Source: JBGOTP01 sp963717075 (GTDB lineage: Bacteria; Acidobacteriota; Vicinamibacteria; Vicinamibacterales; CAVVIG01). Taken from it: a DNA stretch of 64,000 nucleotides. Both the position numbers and the translations under genes were made by a program. The notes under the pieces were generated by a model that worked only from the letters and a program-made list of their open reading frames with translations, ran no database searches and was not told the DNA's origin. Location of the stretch: the NCBI GenBank assembly GCA_963717075.1, contig CAVQVI010000034.1, positions 1,178,001 to 1,242,000 of the forward strand, given 5' to 3'. Below, in pieces: positions 25,453 through 35,796 of this stretch (position 1 is the first letter of the stretch; every line of letters begins with the position of its first letter).

Positions 25453-26008
25453 CGTGCACGTATCCCTGAGGGTCCTTGTGGTACTGGCGGTGGCAGGCGG
25501 AGCAGACGCCGCTCGTCCCGTTGAAGGTGAGAGGCTCCGCACACCGGCAGACAAAGCCGTGGAGGCGGGCCGGGTTGCCGTAGACGAGCGCGTGCGCGCG
25601 CACGTTCCCGGTGACAACGGCGCCCGCGCCCACGAACGCAAACGGACCAATGCTGATCCCGCACACGATTGTCGCGTTCGCTCCGATTGTGGCGCCCTGC
25701 CCGATGTGCGTCTCGCGCAGCGTCCAGTTGGCCTGACGGCTCCGTGGACGCAGATCGTTGGTGAGCGAGGCGTTCGGGCCGATGAAGGCCCCCTCGTCAA
25801 TCGTGACGCCGGCCCAGATGGATACCTGATTCTTGACCGTCACGTTGTTGCCGAGCACGGCTCCCTTCTCGACAAAACAGTGTTCGCCGATGTTGCAGTC
25901 GCGGCCGATCGTCGCACCGTTCATGACGTGAGAAAAGGCCCAGACACGCGTGCCGTCGCCGATGTCGTCGGTTTCCACGAGCGCTTGCGGATGGCGAAAG
26001 AATGCCAT
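25445..26008 (-). CDS. Hexapeptide-repeat acetyltransferase (WbpD-like)
   Basis: 187 residues. Left-handed beta-helix hexapeptide repeats through most of the chain ('DCNIGEHCFVEKGAVLGNNV', 'ATIGANATIVCGISIGPFAF'), followed by a C-terminal zinc-knuckle-like tail with four cysteines (CRC ... CSAC). This is the usual form of WbpD-type UDP-2-acetamido-3-amino-uronate N-acetyltransferases. Its ATG at 26008 touches the stop of the oxidoreductase, supporting coupled expression. Confidence 0.85.
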   Translation of the reverse strand: MAFFRHPQALVETDDIGDGTRVWAFSHVMNGATIGRDCNIGEHCFVEKGAVLGNNVTVKNQVSIWAGVTIDEGAFIGPNASLTNDLRPRSRQANWTLRETHIGQGATIGANATIVCGISIGPFAFVGAGAVVTGNVRAHALVYGNPARLHGFVCRCAEPLTFNGTSGVCSACHRQYHKDPQGYVHDA

Positions 26009-27021
26009 CAGGCGTCCACTGCCACGGGAGAGCCGCCCCCCGCGATCGATCGATCGGCCGCTGCGAGCACCTTCACGACACCGAGGCCGAACCGCGCGTT
26101 GCTGACACCCGCGTCGCCGCTCGTCAGGGCCGCGATGAACTGGCGCGCCTGCGCGCGAAGCGGCTCTTCCATCGGCACGTAGGGGATGGTGACATCACCC
26201 TGCCGAGCCAGCAGCTGAAAGTCGCCGAAATCGGCGTAGCGCCGGCCGCGAACGACGCCTCTATCGAAGATACGAATCGGTCCAATGGAAGAGAGATCGT
26301 TCCAGACGACCATCTTGGTCGTCCCGACCGCCGTGATCTCGCGGACTTTCACCGGATCCAGCCAGCTCACGTGGACGTTGGCGAGCACGCCGTTCGGATA
26401 GGTGAGCGTCAAGAACGCGACGTCCTGCAGCGGCCTCCCGAGGTATCCCTGACCGACAGCCGAGACTTGCACGGGCAGTGCGTCGAGCAGGAAATTCATG
26501 ATCGAAATGTCGTGCGACGCCAGGTCCCAGGAGGCGTTGACATCGTCTCGAATCGGACCGAGGTTGGTCCGGCGTGCCGTCAGGTAGCGCACGGTGCCGA
26601 GTTCGTGGTCCGCGAGGAGCTGGCGGAGTTTGCGGATGCCGGAATTGAACAGGAAGACGTGACCGACCATCACGACGAGGCCGCTCTCGTCGGCGCGAGA
26701 GGCGATATCACAGGCGTCGTCAACGGTGGAGCAGACCGGCTTTTCGCACAGCACGTGAACACCGGCGTTGAGGGCATCGCGGACGATCGGCGCGTGGGTG
26801 GATGTCGGTGTGGCAACCACAACCGCTGTTAGGTCGAGTTTTTCGAGCATCTCACCGTGGGTCAGGTAAGTGCCGACATTCTCAAACTGCTGCGCGGCGG
26901 CCCGCAGGCGCTCCGGCTGAGCATCTGCGACGCCCACCACTTTGACACCGGGCAGGCTCGAGAAGTTACGTACGTGGTTCGGTCCCCACTCGCCGAACCC
27001 GATCACACCCATGCGAATCAA
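26008..27021 (-). CDS. Gfo/Idh/MocA family sugar-nucleotide dehydrogenase (WbpB-like)
   Basis: 337 residues. Rossmann motif GVIGFGEWGPNHVRN (5-19), the catalytic EKP (93-95) in 'VLCEKPVCST', and a C-terminal domain with 'DLASHDISIMNF' carrying the expected histidine. In WbpB-type proteins the enzyme oxidises C3 of a UDP-GlcNAc-uronate using NAD+ that is recycled by a partner. First gene of the minus-strand amino-sugar run; its stop is shared with the acetyltransferase start. Confidence 0.85.
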   Translation of the reverse strand: MIRMGVIGFGEWGPNHVRNFSSLPGVKVVGVADAQPERLRAAAQQFENVGTYLTHGEMLEKLDLTAVVVATPTSTHAPIVRDALNAGVHVLCEKPVCSTVDDACDIASRADESGLVVMVGHVFLFNSGIRKLRQLLADHELGTVRYLTARRTNLGPIRDDVNASWDLASHDISIMNFLLDALPVQVSAVGQGYLGRPLQDVAFLTLTYPNGVLANVHVSWLDPVKVREITAVGTTKMVVWNDLSSIGPIRIFDRGVVRGRRYADFGDFQLLARQGDVTIPYVPMEEPLRAQARQFIAALTSGDAGVSNARFGLGVVKVLAAADRSIAGGGSPVAVDA

Positions 27022-27126
27022 GCGAATCGTCTCCCCAAGTCGGACGCCTCACGGCCGCGCGCTGCATATGCTATCGCGGTTTGGAGGACGGGGATACTGA
27101 CCAGAGACGGAAGGATCGTTATTTCG

Positions 27127-28279
27127 TCAATCGGAGATGCCCGAGTCGGCCAACGGGTTCGCCGGAAAGACCTCGTTCAGTCCCATGATTCTGGTGGGGA
27201 CGCCTGCCGTACCAAGCGCGTAGACGTCGTAGGTGTGCCAGGCGCCGCCGATGACGATGTTCAGCTTGTCCTTGGAGATCGCACCCGACGGATTGCGCTG
27301 GCGCGCAGACTGGAACCCGGCGAGCTGCAGGTGCCAGATGGTTCGCCGGAGAAGTTCTTCGGCCGTCGCTTCTGCCTGTTCCGTCGTCGAGAAGACAGCC
27401 CAGCAAGCCAGGGAATTCATCCCCGCAGCCATACACCACGAGTCCGGCGCGTTCGAGTGTGGCGCCGCCCGGCGCGATGTGGCAGCCGGCAGGGTTACCG
27501 CCTCCACCGCCTCCACCGCTCGAGGTGTTGAACGACTGCGTCGCTGACCATGGTCCGGTTGTGATCAAGTCTCTGGCGCGAATACGCCAGAAGTAGTGTG
27601 TGTTCGGCCTGCCATCCTGCGGCGCCGATCCGCTCGTCACGCCTCCGGGCGCCTCGTTGACGATCGCTCCGGTCTTGACCGCGAACCCGGCGTCTTCGGA
27701 CACCTCGATGTCGTAGACCGTCGTGCCAATCGTCGCGCCCACCCTCCCGGCATTGTTCCAGCTGAAGGTCGGTCGCGTGGATACGGTCACGTCGTTGACG
27801 GGGGCAATCGGTACCGGCGGCTGGAAGATCACCGGGACGATGATTTCGAAGTTCGCGCTCGGCGAGTACGGGCCGGTGTTGGCGCCGTCCTTGGCCTTGG
27901 CCCGCCACCAGTACGACTTGCCGCTCGGCAACGCCGACGGCAATTGAAATGTCGTTCGGCCGCTCGTCACGGGTGCGACCCCGTCCTGCGTGAACACGGT
28001 GTTGGCAAAGCCGGCATCGGTCGCGACTTCGATCAGGTACGAGAATGGGCGAACGCTGTTGCTCGTCGCGTTGTCGAGCATGAGCACAACCGGCTGCGCG
28101 TCGTTCGGAATGCGTTGGCCGTCTCGCGGCTGGATCGGGTTCGGCGCGGTGATGTTCACCCCCGGAAGCGGGCCCGCGACCGTCGGTGTCAGCGGATTCT
28201 CGGTCTTCGAGAGGGTGCAGCCCGTCGTTGTGACGACGAAGCATGAGGACACGAAACCGAGCAGCAGAAGATTTCTCAC
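27127..28279 (-). CDS. FN3-like lipoprotein with unknown C-terminal domain (frame broken at 27399-27401)
   Basis: About 380 residues after removing one base of the CCC at 27399-27401, which joins ...FPGLLAVFSTTEQ. GTG 28279 gives the best signal peptide; the frame runs to 28348. Lipobox TTTGC (Cys 21), then two FN3-like repeats ('SYWWRAKAKDGANTGPYSPS' and 'HYFWRIRARDLITTGPWSAT'), a glycine-rich hinge (GGGGGGG), and a C-terminal domain of unknown fold with two cysteines ('HIAPGGATLERAGLVVYGCG'). Related in plan to the lipoprotein at 20008. Probably surface-exposed. Confidence 0.55.
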
Positions 28280-28393
28280 GGGAGCAGCTGCCGGCAACGG
28301 TACACGACGCTGCTGAAAAAGTACAGCGCCCTGTGTTCGGGCTGGCACTCCCTGGTGGTATCGGGAAGTCCTGTGCAGCCCTTTAGTCTCAGC

Positions 28394-30631
28394 TCATCTT
28401 GTCCATTCACCGCAAAGGGTGATTCGTTCAACCGGCGGCTTCTGAGACTTATGGAATTCGAGCTGGAATTGCCCGCGCTGTGGTTCATCCAGTTGAATGG
28501 TTGCCACGGCTGGGCCATGCCGCACATAGGCATCCGCGGCCAAAGACGCGAGCCACTCCCCAGAATGGTCTTGGTTCAGCCGGACTTCACTGTCCCCTTG
28601 GCGTGCGTAGACGTCAACCGACTCCGGAACGAGTTCGACCGCCGGTTGTCCGAATGAGACCTCCACGCGCTTCGCCGCGAATCCCCTCGGTACGGTGATA
28701 TTCAAGGAGGCGCTCTCGCCAACGCGCTCGGCCCGAGGAAGCGCCCCTGCAACGGGCACACGTCCTTCGGATGGCGCACAGCTCTGTCCCGATGGATGCG
28801 GCGTGTCTTCCGGAGGCGCAGTGATGTCGTAGACAACGCCACTCGCGCTCTCGAACACTTTGTTCGCAAAGGGGGGAACGGCGCCTTCGATATTGCCGAC
28901 GAGACTGACGACGGTATCGACGTTCCATTTCCGCATGAGCCACAGAGCTTCAGCATCGGGAAACCTGTGCAGCACATTGCCGGCGTAGTAGAACCACGGC
29001 GGGGCAATGCCCAGGGAACCATTGACGATGGGGCGTCCAAGGACCTTGGCGCTCGGGATCATCCATAAGCCCTGCAGCGTGTTCCATTGCATGTTGGGAT
29101 GCACGTACAGCCCGCCCGTGCGCCGTGAATGCGCCGCCAGGGCGAAGAAGTCGGGCGGCGCCTCTATGGGCCCGGAAGCGACGAGCGGCCGGCTATATAG
29201 AGAGGACATGGCCGCCGCCACAATGGCGGCAGCAACACTCACTCGTACGATCGGAGCCGTGAGGCGGACGGCCATGCCGAGACGGACGGTTACATACACG
29301 GACAAGAACAGAACCCCCATGATCCAAATCCGGTTGAACTCGCGGATAGACTTCAGCGGAGGGAGCATATAGAGCAGCACGCGCATGATGTGACTGGCGA
29401 GTGGATTGTTGTTGCTGACATAGACCGGTCCAAACGACATCAGGCACAGGAAAACACCCAATCCCGCGCCGAGCATCACGGCGGCGTTCCTGATGCCGTT
29501 CTGGTCGCTGGATACGACGAAGAGGAGCTGGCGCCGCCAGTACATCAGGAGGGTCACGTAGCACGTGACTTGGAATGCCAACTGCAACCATGGGAGGGCC
29601 AGTCTGCCCGAAGGATGCGACGAGGCGAGAGCAAGCCCTGACGCAAGAACACACACGACCGCGAAGTACGCCTGTGCCGGTGGTGCGGACTCCAGTTTCA
29701 GTGCATCGCCCTTTACCGCCTTGCCCATGCGGGCGATTGCGATCGATACGCCCAGCGCGGCCAGGGCGACTGCCATGCCTGGTCCGATCCAGCCAGTGAC
29801 AAACCCAGAGATGTCCTGGAGGTGCACGGGCGCCTCCATGGGCTTCCAGTGTTTGATCGCGAGAAATGCGTCGCCCACGTAGACGGCGATATCGGCTCGA
29901 TCCAGCATCCACGGGGCAAGGGCCAGCGCATCGAGGACGCCTGCGAGCAAGATGGGCACGAGGCAGGCCGCCAGGCGCCCCGGCCGGCGCTGCGCGGCAA
30001 CCATCTTCAGCAGCAGGGGGAGGACGAACAGCCCTCCCATTACGGCAATGACCGCGTTGATCATCCCCCACAACGGGTAGAGTGCCGCGAAGAGGAACAA
30101 CCCGACGCTGTGACCGAGCGCGCCAGACATCCACACCTTGACGCCGTGATAGAGCACGGGAAGAATCAGAGGGATGCTGAGGATCTGCAAGCGCTCGATG
30201 CCATTGAGAAGACCCGGCTGGGACACACACAACACAGCGCCTGCCACCGAGATCGCGACATCGATCCCGATGATCCTGAAGAGCAGGTACGCGTAGATCA
30301 AGGAAACGAAGACGAATATCCATCGCAGGGTTTCGTACACATCGCTGTCGCTGAGGTGAAAAACGATCCTCAGGGGCAGGCCCAGTATGGCAAAGCCCAA
30401 GAAAGGCTCCGTGCTTCGGAGCTGGTTCCGGTCGGGATACAAGATGGCGGTGTCATAAAACGATCGCGGGTCGGTCTGCAACTTGTCCATGCCGCTGCTT
30501 ACCAGCAGAGTTGCCAGTATCGCGTCTGGCTCTTTCGCTGGTGGGGTGAGCACGCGCGTGCCGTCGGACGAGAATGGCACGATGACGTAGGCACACATCG
30601 AGAAAAAGAGCAACACCGCGAGCCTTCGCAT
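28394..30631 (-). CDS. Large GT-C-like membrane protein with periplasmic C-terminal domain
   Basis: 745 residues. About a dozen membrane helices through residue 500, with a periplasmic acidic loop ('PAKEPDAILATLLVSSGMD') after the first helix as in GT-C enzymes, then a soluble, beta-rich C-terminal region. No PMT/ArnT signature seen, so the donor is unknown. The C-terminal 245 residues resemble the tails of YfhO/DUF-type bacterial membrane glycosyltransferases. Divergent from the GT4 at 30724. Family call is tentative. Confidence 0.55.
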   Translation of the reverse strand: MRRLAVLLFFSMCAYVIVPFSSDGTRVLTPPAKEPDAILATLLVSSGMDKLQTDPRSFYDTAILYPDRNQLRSTEPFLGFAILGLPLRIVFHLSDSDVYETLRWIFVFVSLIYAYLLFRIIGIDVAISVAGAVLCVSQPGLLNGIERLQILSIPLILPVLYHGVKVWMSGALGHSVGLFLFAALYPLWGMINAVIAVMGGLFVLPLLLKMVAAQRRPGRLAACLVPILLAGVLDALALAPWMLDRADIAVYVGDAFLAIKHWKPMEAPVHLQDISGFVTGWIGPGMAVALAALGVSIAIARMGKAVKGDALKLESAPPAQAYFAVVCVLASGLALASSHPSGRLALPWLQLAFQVTCYVTLLMYWRRQLLFVVSSDQNGIRNAAVMLGAGLGVFLCLMSFGPVYVSNNNPLASHIMRVLLYMLPPLKSIREFNRIWIMGVLFLSVYVTVRLGMAVRLTAPIVRVSVAAAIVAAAMSSLYSRPLVASGPIEAPPDFFALAAHSRRTGGLYVHPNMQWNTLQGLWMIPSAKVLGRPIVNGSLGIAPPWFYYAGNVLHRFPDAEALWLMRKWNVDTVVSLVGNIEGAVPPFANKVFESASGVVYDITAPPEDTPHPSGQSCAPSEGRVPVAGALPRAERVGESASLNITVPRGFAAKRVEVSFGQPAVELVPESVDVYARQGDSEVRLNQDHSGEWLASLAADAYVRHGPAVATIQLDEPQRGQFQLEFHKSQKPPVERITLCGEWTR

Positions 30632-30723
30632 TCGACGATTCTATCCATGGCGCGGCTGCGATCGGCAACCAACGCCCTGTCGCGAAGCAACGGGAAGGCC
30701 GAAGCACGATATCCTAGGCCGAC

Positions 30724-31908
30724 ATGCTCAACCGTCGGCTCAATGTTCTTCAAGTCTGTGACCACCTTGGCTGGGAGGGCTCCCGGATGCACGGGGTCAA
30801 ACGGCTCTTTGGGTGGATGATTCCCCGCTTCGACCGAGAGCGGTTCAACGTCCCGTTGGTCAGTCTGAGGAAGAAGGACCTCTCGCAGGAGACACTCGAG
30901 GACCAGGGGATCGACATCTCGTACCTCCACCGCTCGAAATTCGATCCGGCCACGCTGCCCGCGCTCCTCAAGATTGTCGATGCCAAGCAGATCGACGTGC
31001 TGCATCTGCATGGCTATGGAGCGACGACGTTCGGCCGGATTGCGGGGGCGATGCGGAAGATCCCGACGATTCTGCACGAGCACGCGAATCTGACCGACAC
31101 GCCGTGGTTTCAGAAGGCCGCGGACCGGCTGCTCGAGCCGTGGACGGATATCGCGCTGGCGGTGTCCAAGTCGACCGCGGAATTCGTCATCCGCGCCAGG
31201 CACATCCCGCCGGAGAAAGTGAAGGTCGTCTATCTGGGCGTTCCGATGGAGGATTTCAGTCGAGCGCGTGGCCCGGCCGAGGTCGCGGAGGCGCGGCGCG
31301 AGCTCGGCATCGGCCCGGACGAGTTCGCCGTTGGCACCGTCACTCGACTCCACGAATCAAAAGGCAACTCGTATCTCGTCGACGCGGCCGCCCGCGTCGT
31401 GGTCGAACGACCCGGCACCAGGTTCTTTCTCGTGGGTGAGGGGCCACTGCTCGCTGACTTGCAGGCGCAGGCGGCGCGGCTCGGTCTCGGCGATCGGGTC
31501 GTGTTCGCCGGCTTTCAGCGCGACGTGGCGCGTGTGCTGTCGGCGTTCGATCTGAGCGTGTTCCCATCGCTCTGGGAGGGTACGCCGATCACCGGGTTCG
31601 AGGCTCTCGCCATGGGGAAGGCCATCGTGTCGACCGATGCCGATGGTCTCCTCGACATTCTCACCCCGGACCACGACGCGCTCATCGTGCCGCGGCAGAA
31701 TGCCGGTGCCCTCGCCGACAGGATTGTCTGGGCGATCGATCATCCCGAGGTGCGCGCGGCTCTATCGGTGGCTGCGCGGCGGTCCGGACGCCGGTACGAC
31801 ATTCTGGCGTTCGTCCACAAGATGGAACGCCTGTACACGCTGCTGCACGAGATGTCCGCGCGCGGCGACCGCCGCGCCTTGCTTCAGGCCGATCTGTCAT
31901 TTCTTTGA
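30724..31908 (+). CDS. GT4-family glycosyltransferase
   Basis: 394 residues. GT-B fold: N-terminal 'CDHLGWEGSRMHGVKRLFGW', then 'TILHEHANLTDTPWF', and the C-terminal donor-binding E-x7-E region 'PSLWEGTPITGFEALAMGKA'. The 'GTVTRLHESKGNSYLVDAAA' linker is typical of GT4. Probably adds a sugar from a nucleotide donor to a lipid-linked acceptor on the cytoplasmic side. Starts the plus-strand run that continues to 37203. Confidence 0.85.
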   Translation: MLNRRLNVLQVCDHLGWEGSRMHGVKRLFGWMIPRFDRERFNVPLVSLRKKDLSQETLEDQGIDISYLHRSKFDPATLPALLKIVDAKQIDVLHLHGYGATTFGRIAGAMRKIPTILHEHANLTDTPWFQKAADRLLEPWTDIALAVSKSTAEFVIRARHIPPEKVKVVYLGVPMEDFSRARGPAEVAEARRELGIGPDEFAVGTVTRLHESKGNSYLVDAAARVVVERPGTRFFLVGEGPLLADLQAQAARLGLGDRVVFAGFQRDVARVLSAFDLSVFPSLWEGTPITGFEALAMGKAIVSTDADGLLDILTPDHDALIVPRQNAGALADRIVWAIDHPEVRAALSVAARRSGRRYDILAFVHKMERLYTLLHEMSARGDRRALLQADLSFL

Positions 31909-31917
31909 GAGTGCCTG

Positions 31918-33838
31918 GTGGGTAGCGCATTCTTCGTCCGGCCCGTGCTGGCCACCGCGATCGTGTACCTGGCGCTCGTCGGTTGGGGCTGGCTGGCGGC
32001 GAACCTCCTCCGTCCGCGGCGCGAGCCCCATTGGAGCATGCTCGCCGCGTGGGGCCTGGTGGTCACGACCGTCCTCGGTGGGCCGGTCAATCTGTTAGGA
32101 GCGATCTCGCACCTGGTCGTAAGGGCATACGTCGCAGCTGGTGTGATGGCCCTGATTGTGATGGTCGTGCGCCGGCGAATCCAGGGAAGGAAGCGTCCTG
32201 ATCGGATGTTTGTGCTCGACAGGCGCAGCCTGTTGATTGGCGGGGCGGCCCTGGTCCTGTCGGTCATGACCCTGATGGCGGTGGTCGGCGGTGCGGCGCG
32301 CGTGTTCAATCCCCACGACGATTTCCATGCGTATCTGAGTTTCCCCGTGAAGATGCTCGAAGCGGGAAGCCTGGGAAGTGACCCGTTCAGCGAGAGACGG
32401 ATGCTGGAGTATGGAGGGCAGAGCCTCCTGCACGCGGTGATGCTGGGCTTTGTCGATCTCAGCCAGGTTCACGTGGTCGAGTTCGGGGTCGGGCCCCTGG
32501 TCGTGATCGGGCTGCTCATCGGGCACGCCAGGCGCCGGCGCGTTCCAGCGGCGTTCGCTCTCCTGATGGTGTTCTTCGTCCTGACGGCGGCGCCGCCCTT
32601 GGAGAACCTCACCAGTGTCGTCACCGGCCTGGCCGTGTTCTATGCGTTGATGGAGTGTCTGGCGGATCCGGACGAGGAAGCCGTCATTACGCGAGGCATT
32701 GTCCTGGCCCTGCTCATCACGGGGCTCTTCACGCTCAAGAACTCCCACATTCCCGGCGTGGTCGCGATGTTGTTCTGTGTCTATGCATTTGCCGATCGGC
32801 GGCCCATGAGGACTCGCGCGGTGGAAGTGGCGATCATCGTCGCTGCCAGCGGGATCATGCTATTGCCGTGGATGGTCAGCATGCTGCAGAGTAGCGGTAC
32901 GCTTCTCTATCCGTTGCTCGGCCAGGGCTACAACGGGAGCGTCTACGGCCGCTACATTCCCGTAACCTGTGGCACGTGGAGTCGCGCCGCGGTGATGCAG
33001 GAACTCAAGGTCCTGATCGACAGCCCCCACATCCTTGCCGGGTTCGCCCTCATGTGCGCCGTAGCGTGTCGAGCCGTCGGCGCGAGCATGGCAGTCGCAC
33101 GGCCGTCTGGTGCTGCTTCGGAGCGTATGTCGCGGCTCTCATCGTCGACGTGACAAATGGCGGCATGGGACCTCGTTATGCCTGGTCCTACACCTTCGCC
33201 GTCTTGTTGTTCATCATGATGGAGTCGGCGGGGGCCTTCGCGCCCATCCATCACGGCTGGACTGGATCCGCTCGCCGTTCCCGATCGTGGTGGTGCTCAT
33301 CCTGGGTCTCTTGATCGGGAAAGGCGTGCACGACGGTGACATGGGACGCTCGCTGTCGGGCTGGGGATACCAGGCCATCAGAGATCGCCACACGTCAGCC
33401 GACGAAGTTCACGAGGGCGCTGAAGCATTGAGACGTATCCAGCGCCAGATTCCCGCGGGCCAGCGGGTGTTGGCGAGGCTGTCCCACCCCTATCACCTCG
33501 ACTTCGGCCGCAACATCATCTACGTCATCGACTGGCCGGGTGGCGCAAGCCCACCCCCCGGCATGCCACTCGAGACATCGGCTGAGGACCTGGCGCGTTA
33601 CCTCCGTTCTCAGTCGATCCGCTACGTGCTCTATTCCCATGGCGATCAAGCGAACTATTCGTACCGCGGATACAGACATCGAATACGGCCGGGTGATGGC
33701 TATGTCGCCCGGGCTCGCGTGACAACGGAGCTGACGTTCATCTTCCAACAACGCTTGTCCGAATTGGCTCAGAGCTACAGGGTGCTGGCTGATGATGGCT
33801 TGGTGTTTGCCCTGGACCTCGAGCGGCCGAAAGGCTGA
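31918..33838 (+). CDS. Polytopic membrane protein of the glycan locus (two frame breaks)
   Basis: About 640 residues when read through one-base deletions near 33099 and 33258 (joins ...VARTAVWCCFGAY and ...HHGWDWIRSP). GTG 31918 is ten bases after the GT4 stop. Roughly ten membrane helices (first segment 'FFVRPVLATAIVYLALVGW') and a C-terminal periplasmic domain with 'PYHLDFGRNIIYVIDWPGG'. GT-C-like in layout but with no family motif I can name. The middle is damaged, so the exact length is provisional. Confidence 0.5.
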
Positions 33839-33860
33839 AGGCGCTGATCTATGATGACTC

Positions 33861-35795
33861 GTGCCTTCGCCGGCAGAGGATCCGATAACAACGACCGCAA
33901 CGCCGATCCGGGCGCGATGGAACGTTGGTGTCGCGTTGGTGGGGGCCATTCTCCTGATTGTGCTGCTGACCGCGGCGATGTCCGTGGACGTGGTCCGCGC
34001 AAGCGGGCTCAAAGGTGATGAAGCCACCTACGTCAGCATGGCGCTCAGTCTGGCGTACGACGGGGATCTCACGTATCAGCGGCGGGACCTCGAGCGCTTC
34101 TACGGCATCTATCAACAGGGCCCCGAGGGCATCTTTCTCAAGGGCGGGAAGCGGATCCGCGTCCGTTTCGATGCGACTCCGCCCTTCCTCCACGTCGATA
34201 ACAGCCAGCCGGACCCGCACATCGATCGAGCGTACTTCAGCAAATCCATGGCCTACTCGATCCTAGCGGCGCCGTTCGTGCGCTGGCTTGGCATGAATGG
34301 CTTCCTTGTGTTCCACGTGCTGCTCCTGGGCGCGGTCTTCGTGTGCGGGTACATGTTCCTCGTGGCGAGCGCGAAGCCGGCGTTCGCGGCGGCCTTCGTG
34401 CTCGCCTTCGTTGGAGCGAGCGCCGTGCCGGTTTATGCGATCTTTCTGACGCCGGAACTCTTCAACTTCACACTCGTGTTCGTCGCCTACTTCTTGTGGG
34501 CGTACAAGGAAACGACCGATCTCAGGGGGCGTCTTCTGGGAGGCTTCGGATCGAGTTGTGCCGCCGCGGTGCTGCTCGGCATCGCGACGTACTCGAAACC
34601 GTTGGCGGCGCCCCTCGTGCTCCCCCTTGTGCTGCTGCCGTGGTGGCGCGGACATTGGCGCCACGGATTCATCGTCGGCGCAGTGTCGGTCGCTGCCGCC
34701 GGCGTCTTGTTTACGGCTACGGCACTCATCTCCGGCGAGTTCAACTATCAAGGAGGCGACCGGAGGCAGTTCTACACAGCGCCGTACAACCCGGATCGGC
34801 CGACTCCTCGCACTAAGGGGTTTGCGTTCGATTCGCCGGAGGCCGTGTGGGGTGTTCGCGGCGAGCCGGTCGGGACGGACGATCTCGGCGCGCAGGACAG
34901 TCTCAAGCCGTCGGAGATCGTCCGGCTCCTACGCCTCAACACGACGTATTTCCTGTTCGGCCGCCATTTCGGTTTCGTACCTTACTTCTTTCCCGGCGCG
35001 GTCGCGATCGTGGCGTGGCTCTTCTCGCGGTACCGCTTCGAGCGATGGCGCGCACTGGTGTTTGTGGGAGTGGTGATCGCGACGCTGGTCGAACTGATCG
35101 TGCTTCCGTACACGTGGAGTGGAGGAGGGGGGCCACCGGGGAACCGGTACTTCATGAGCATCTATCCGGTGACGTTTTTTCTGATGCCGCCGCTGACCAG
35201 CGCCATGCCGGTCTTGCTTACATGGATTGGCGGTGCGCTCTTCACTGCGAAGATGCTCGTCAATCCATTCGCCACGGCGCGGAGCCCGTGGGAAATCGTT
35301 GAGCGTGGTTGGGCGCGACGACTGCCGGTGGAGTTGACGATGGCGGGCGATTTGCCGGCGATGCTCGCGCAGCCTCCCCGCGGGCAGATCCGCTATGGCC
35401 GTAATCCCGGAACCACGCTATATTTCCTCGACCAGCACGCCTTTCCGCCGGAGCCCGAAGGGATGTGGATCGCCGGCAGCGGCCGTGCCGACATCATCGT
35501 CCGGTGCTCGGAACCGCTGGATCACTTGACGATTACGGCCTCGTCGCCAATCAAGACGGCGCTCATTGTCTCGGCGGGCGCCGCGGAGTTGACCGTGCCC
35601 CTTACCCCAGGGGCCAACGCGACCTTTGACTTGCCCTTGTCGGGCGTCAAGGGGTTTAGAAGCTACTACTATCTGTTGTCGGCTCGATCGACCGAGGGAT
35701 TCACCCCCCGGCTGAACGACCCGACTTCGCGGGACAATAGGAATCTCGGAGTCCAGATCGCCTTTCAGGTCGGCGACCCAGCCCTGGTTCATTAG
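33861..35795 (+). CDS. GT-C-like membrane glycosyltransferase
   Basis: 644 residues from GTG 33861. N-terminal loop carries the acidic GT-C pair (LKGDEATYVSMAL), then about nine membrane helices, and a C-terminal periplasmic beta domain ('MWIAGSGRADIIVRCSEPLD'). The DE motif after the first helix is as in PMT/ArnT/GT83 enzymes that use polyprenyl-linked sugars. The next gene starts one base after its stop. Intact frame, in contrast to the gene before it. Confidence 0.75.
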   Translation: MPSPAEDPITTTATPIRARWNVGVALVGAILLIVLLTAAMSVDVVRASGLKGDEATYVSMALSLAYDGDLTYQRRDLERFYGIYQQGPEGIFLKGGKRIRVRFDATPPFLHVDNSQPDPHIDRAYFSKSMAYSILAAPFVRWLGMNGFLVFHVLLLGAVFVCGYMFLVASAKPAFAAAFVLAFVGASAVPVYAIFLTPELFNFTLVFVAYFLWAYKETTDLRGRLLGGFGSSCAAAVLLGIATYSKPLAAPLVLPLVLLPWWRGHWRHGFIVGAVSVAAAGVLFTATALISGEFNYQGGDRRQFYTAPYNPDRPTPRTKGFAFDSPEAVWGVRGEPVGTDDLGAQDSLKPSEIVRLLRLNTTYFLFGRHFGFVPYFFPGAVAIVAWLFSRYRFERWRALVFVGVVIATLVELIVLPYTWSGGGGPPGNRYFMSIYPVTFFLMPPLTSAMPVLLTWIGGALFTAKMLVNPFATARSPWEIVERGWARRLPVELTMAGDLPAMLAQPPRGQIRYGRNPGTTLYFLDQHAFPPEPEGMWIAGSGRADIIVRCSEPLDHLTITASSPIKTALIVSAGAAELTVPLTPGANATFDLPLSGVKGFRSYYYLLSARSTEGFTPRLNDPTSRDNRNLGVQIAFQVGDPALVH

Positions 35796-35796
35796 C

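Noticed and set aside
27127..27516. Separate small gene at the 3' side of the FN3 lipoprotein
   Set aside because: It is the C-terminal domain of the lipoprotein in a shifted frame; one base in a CCC run restores continuity.
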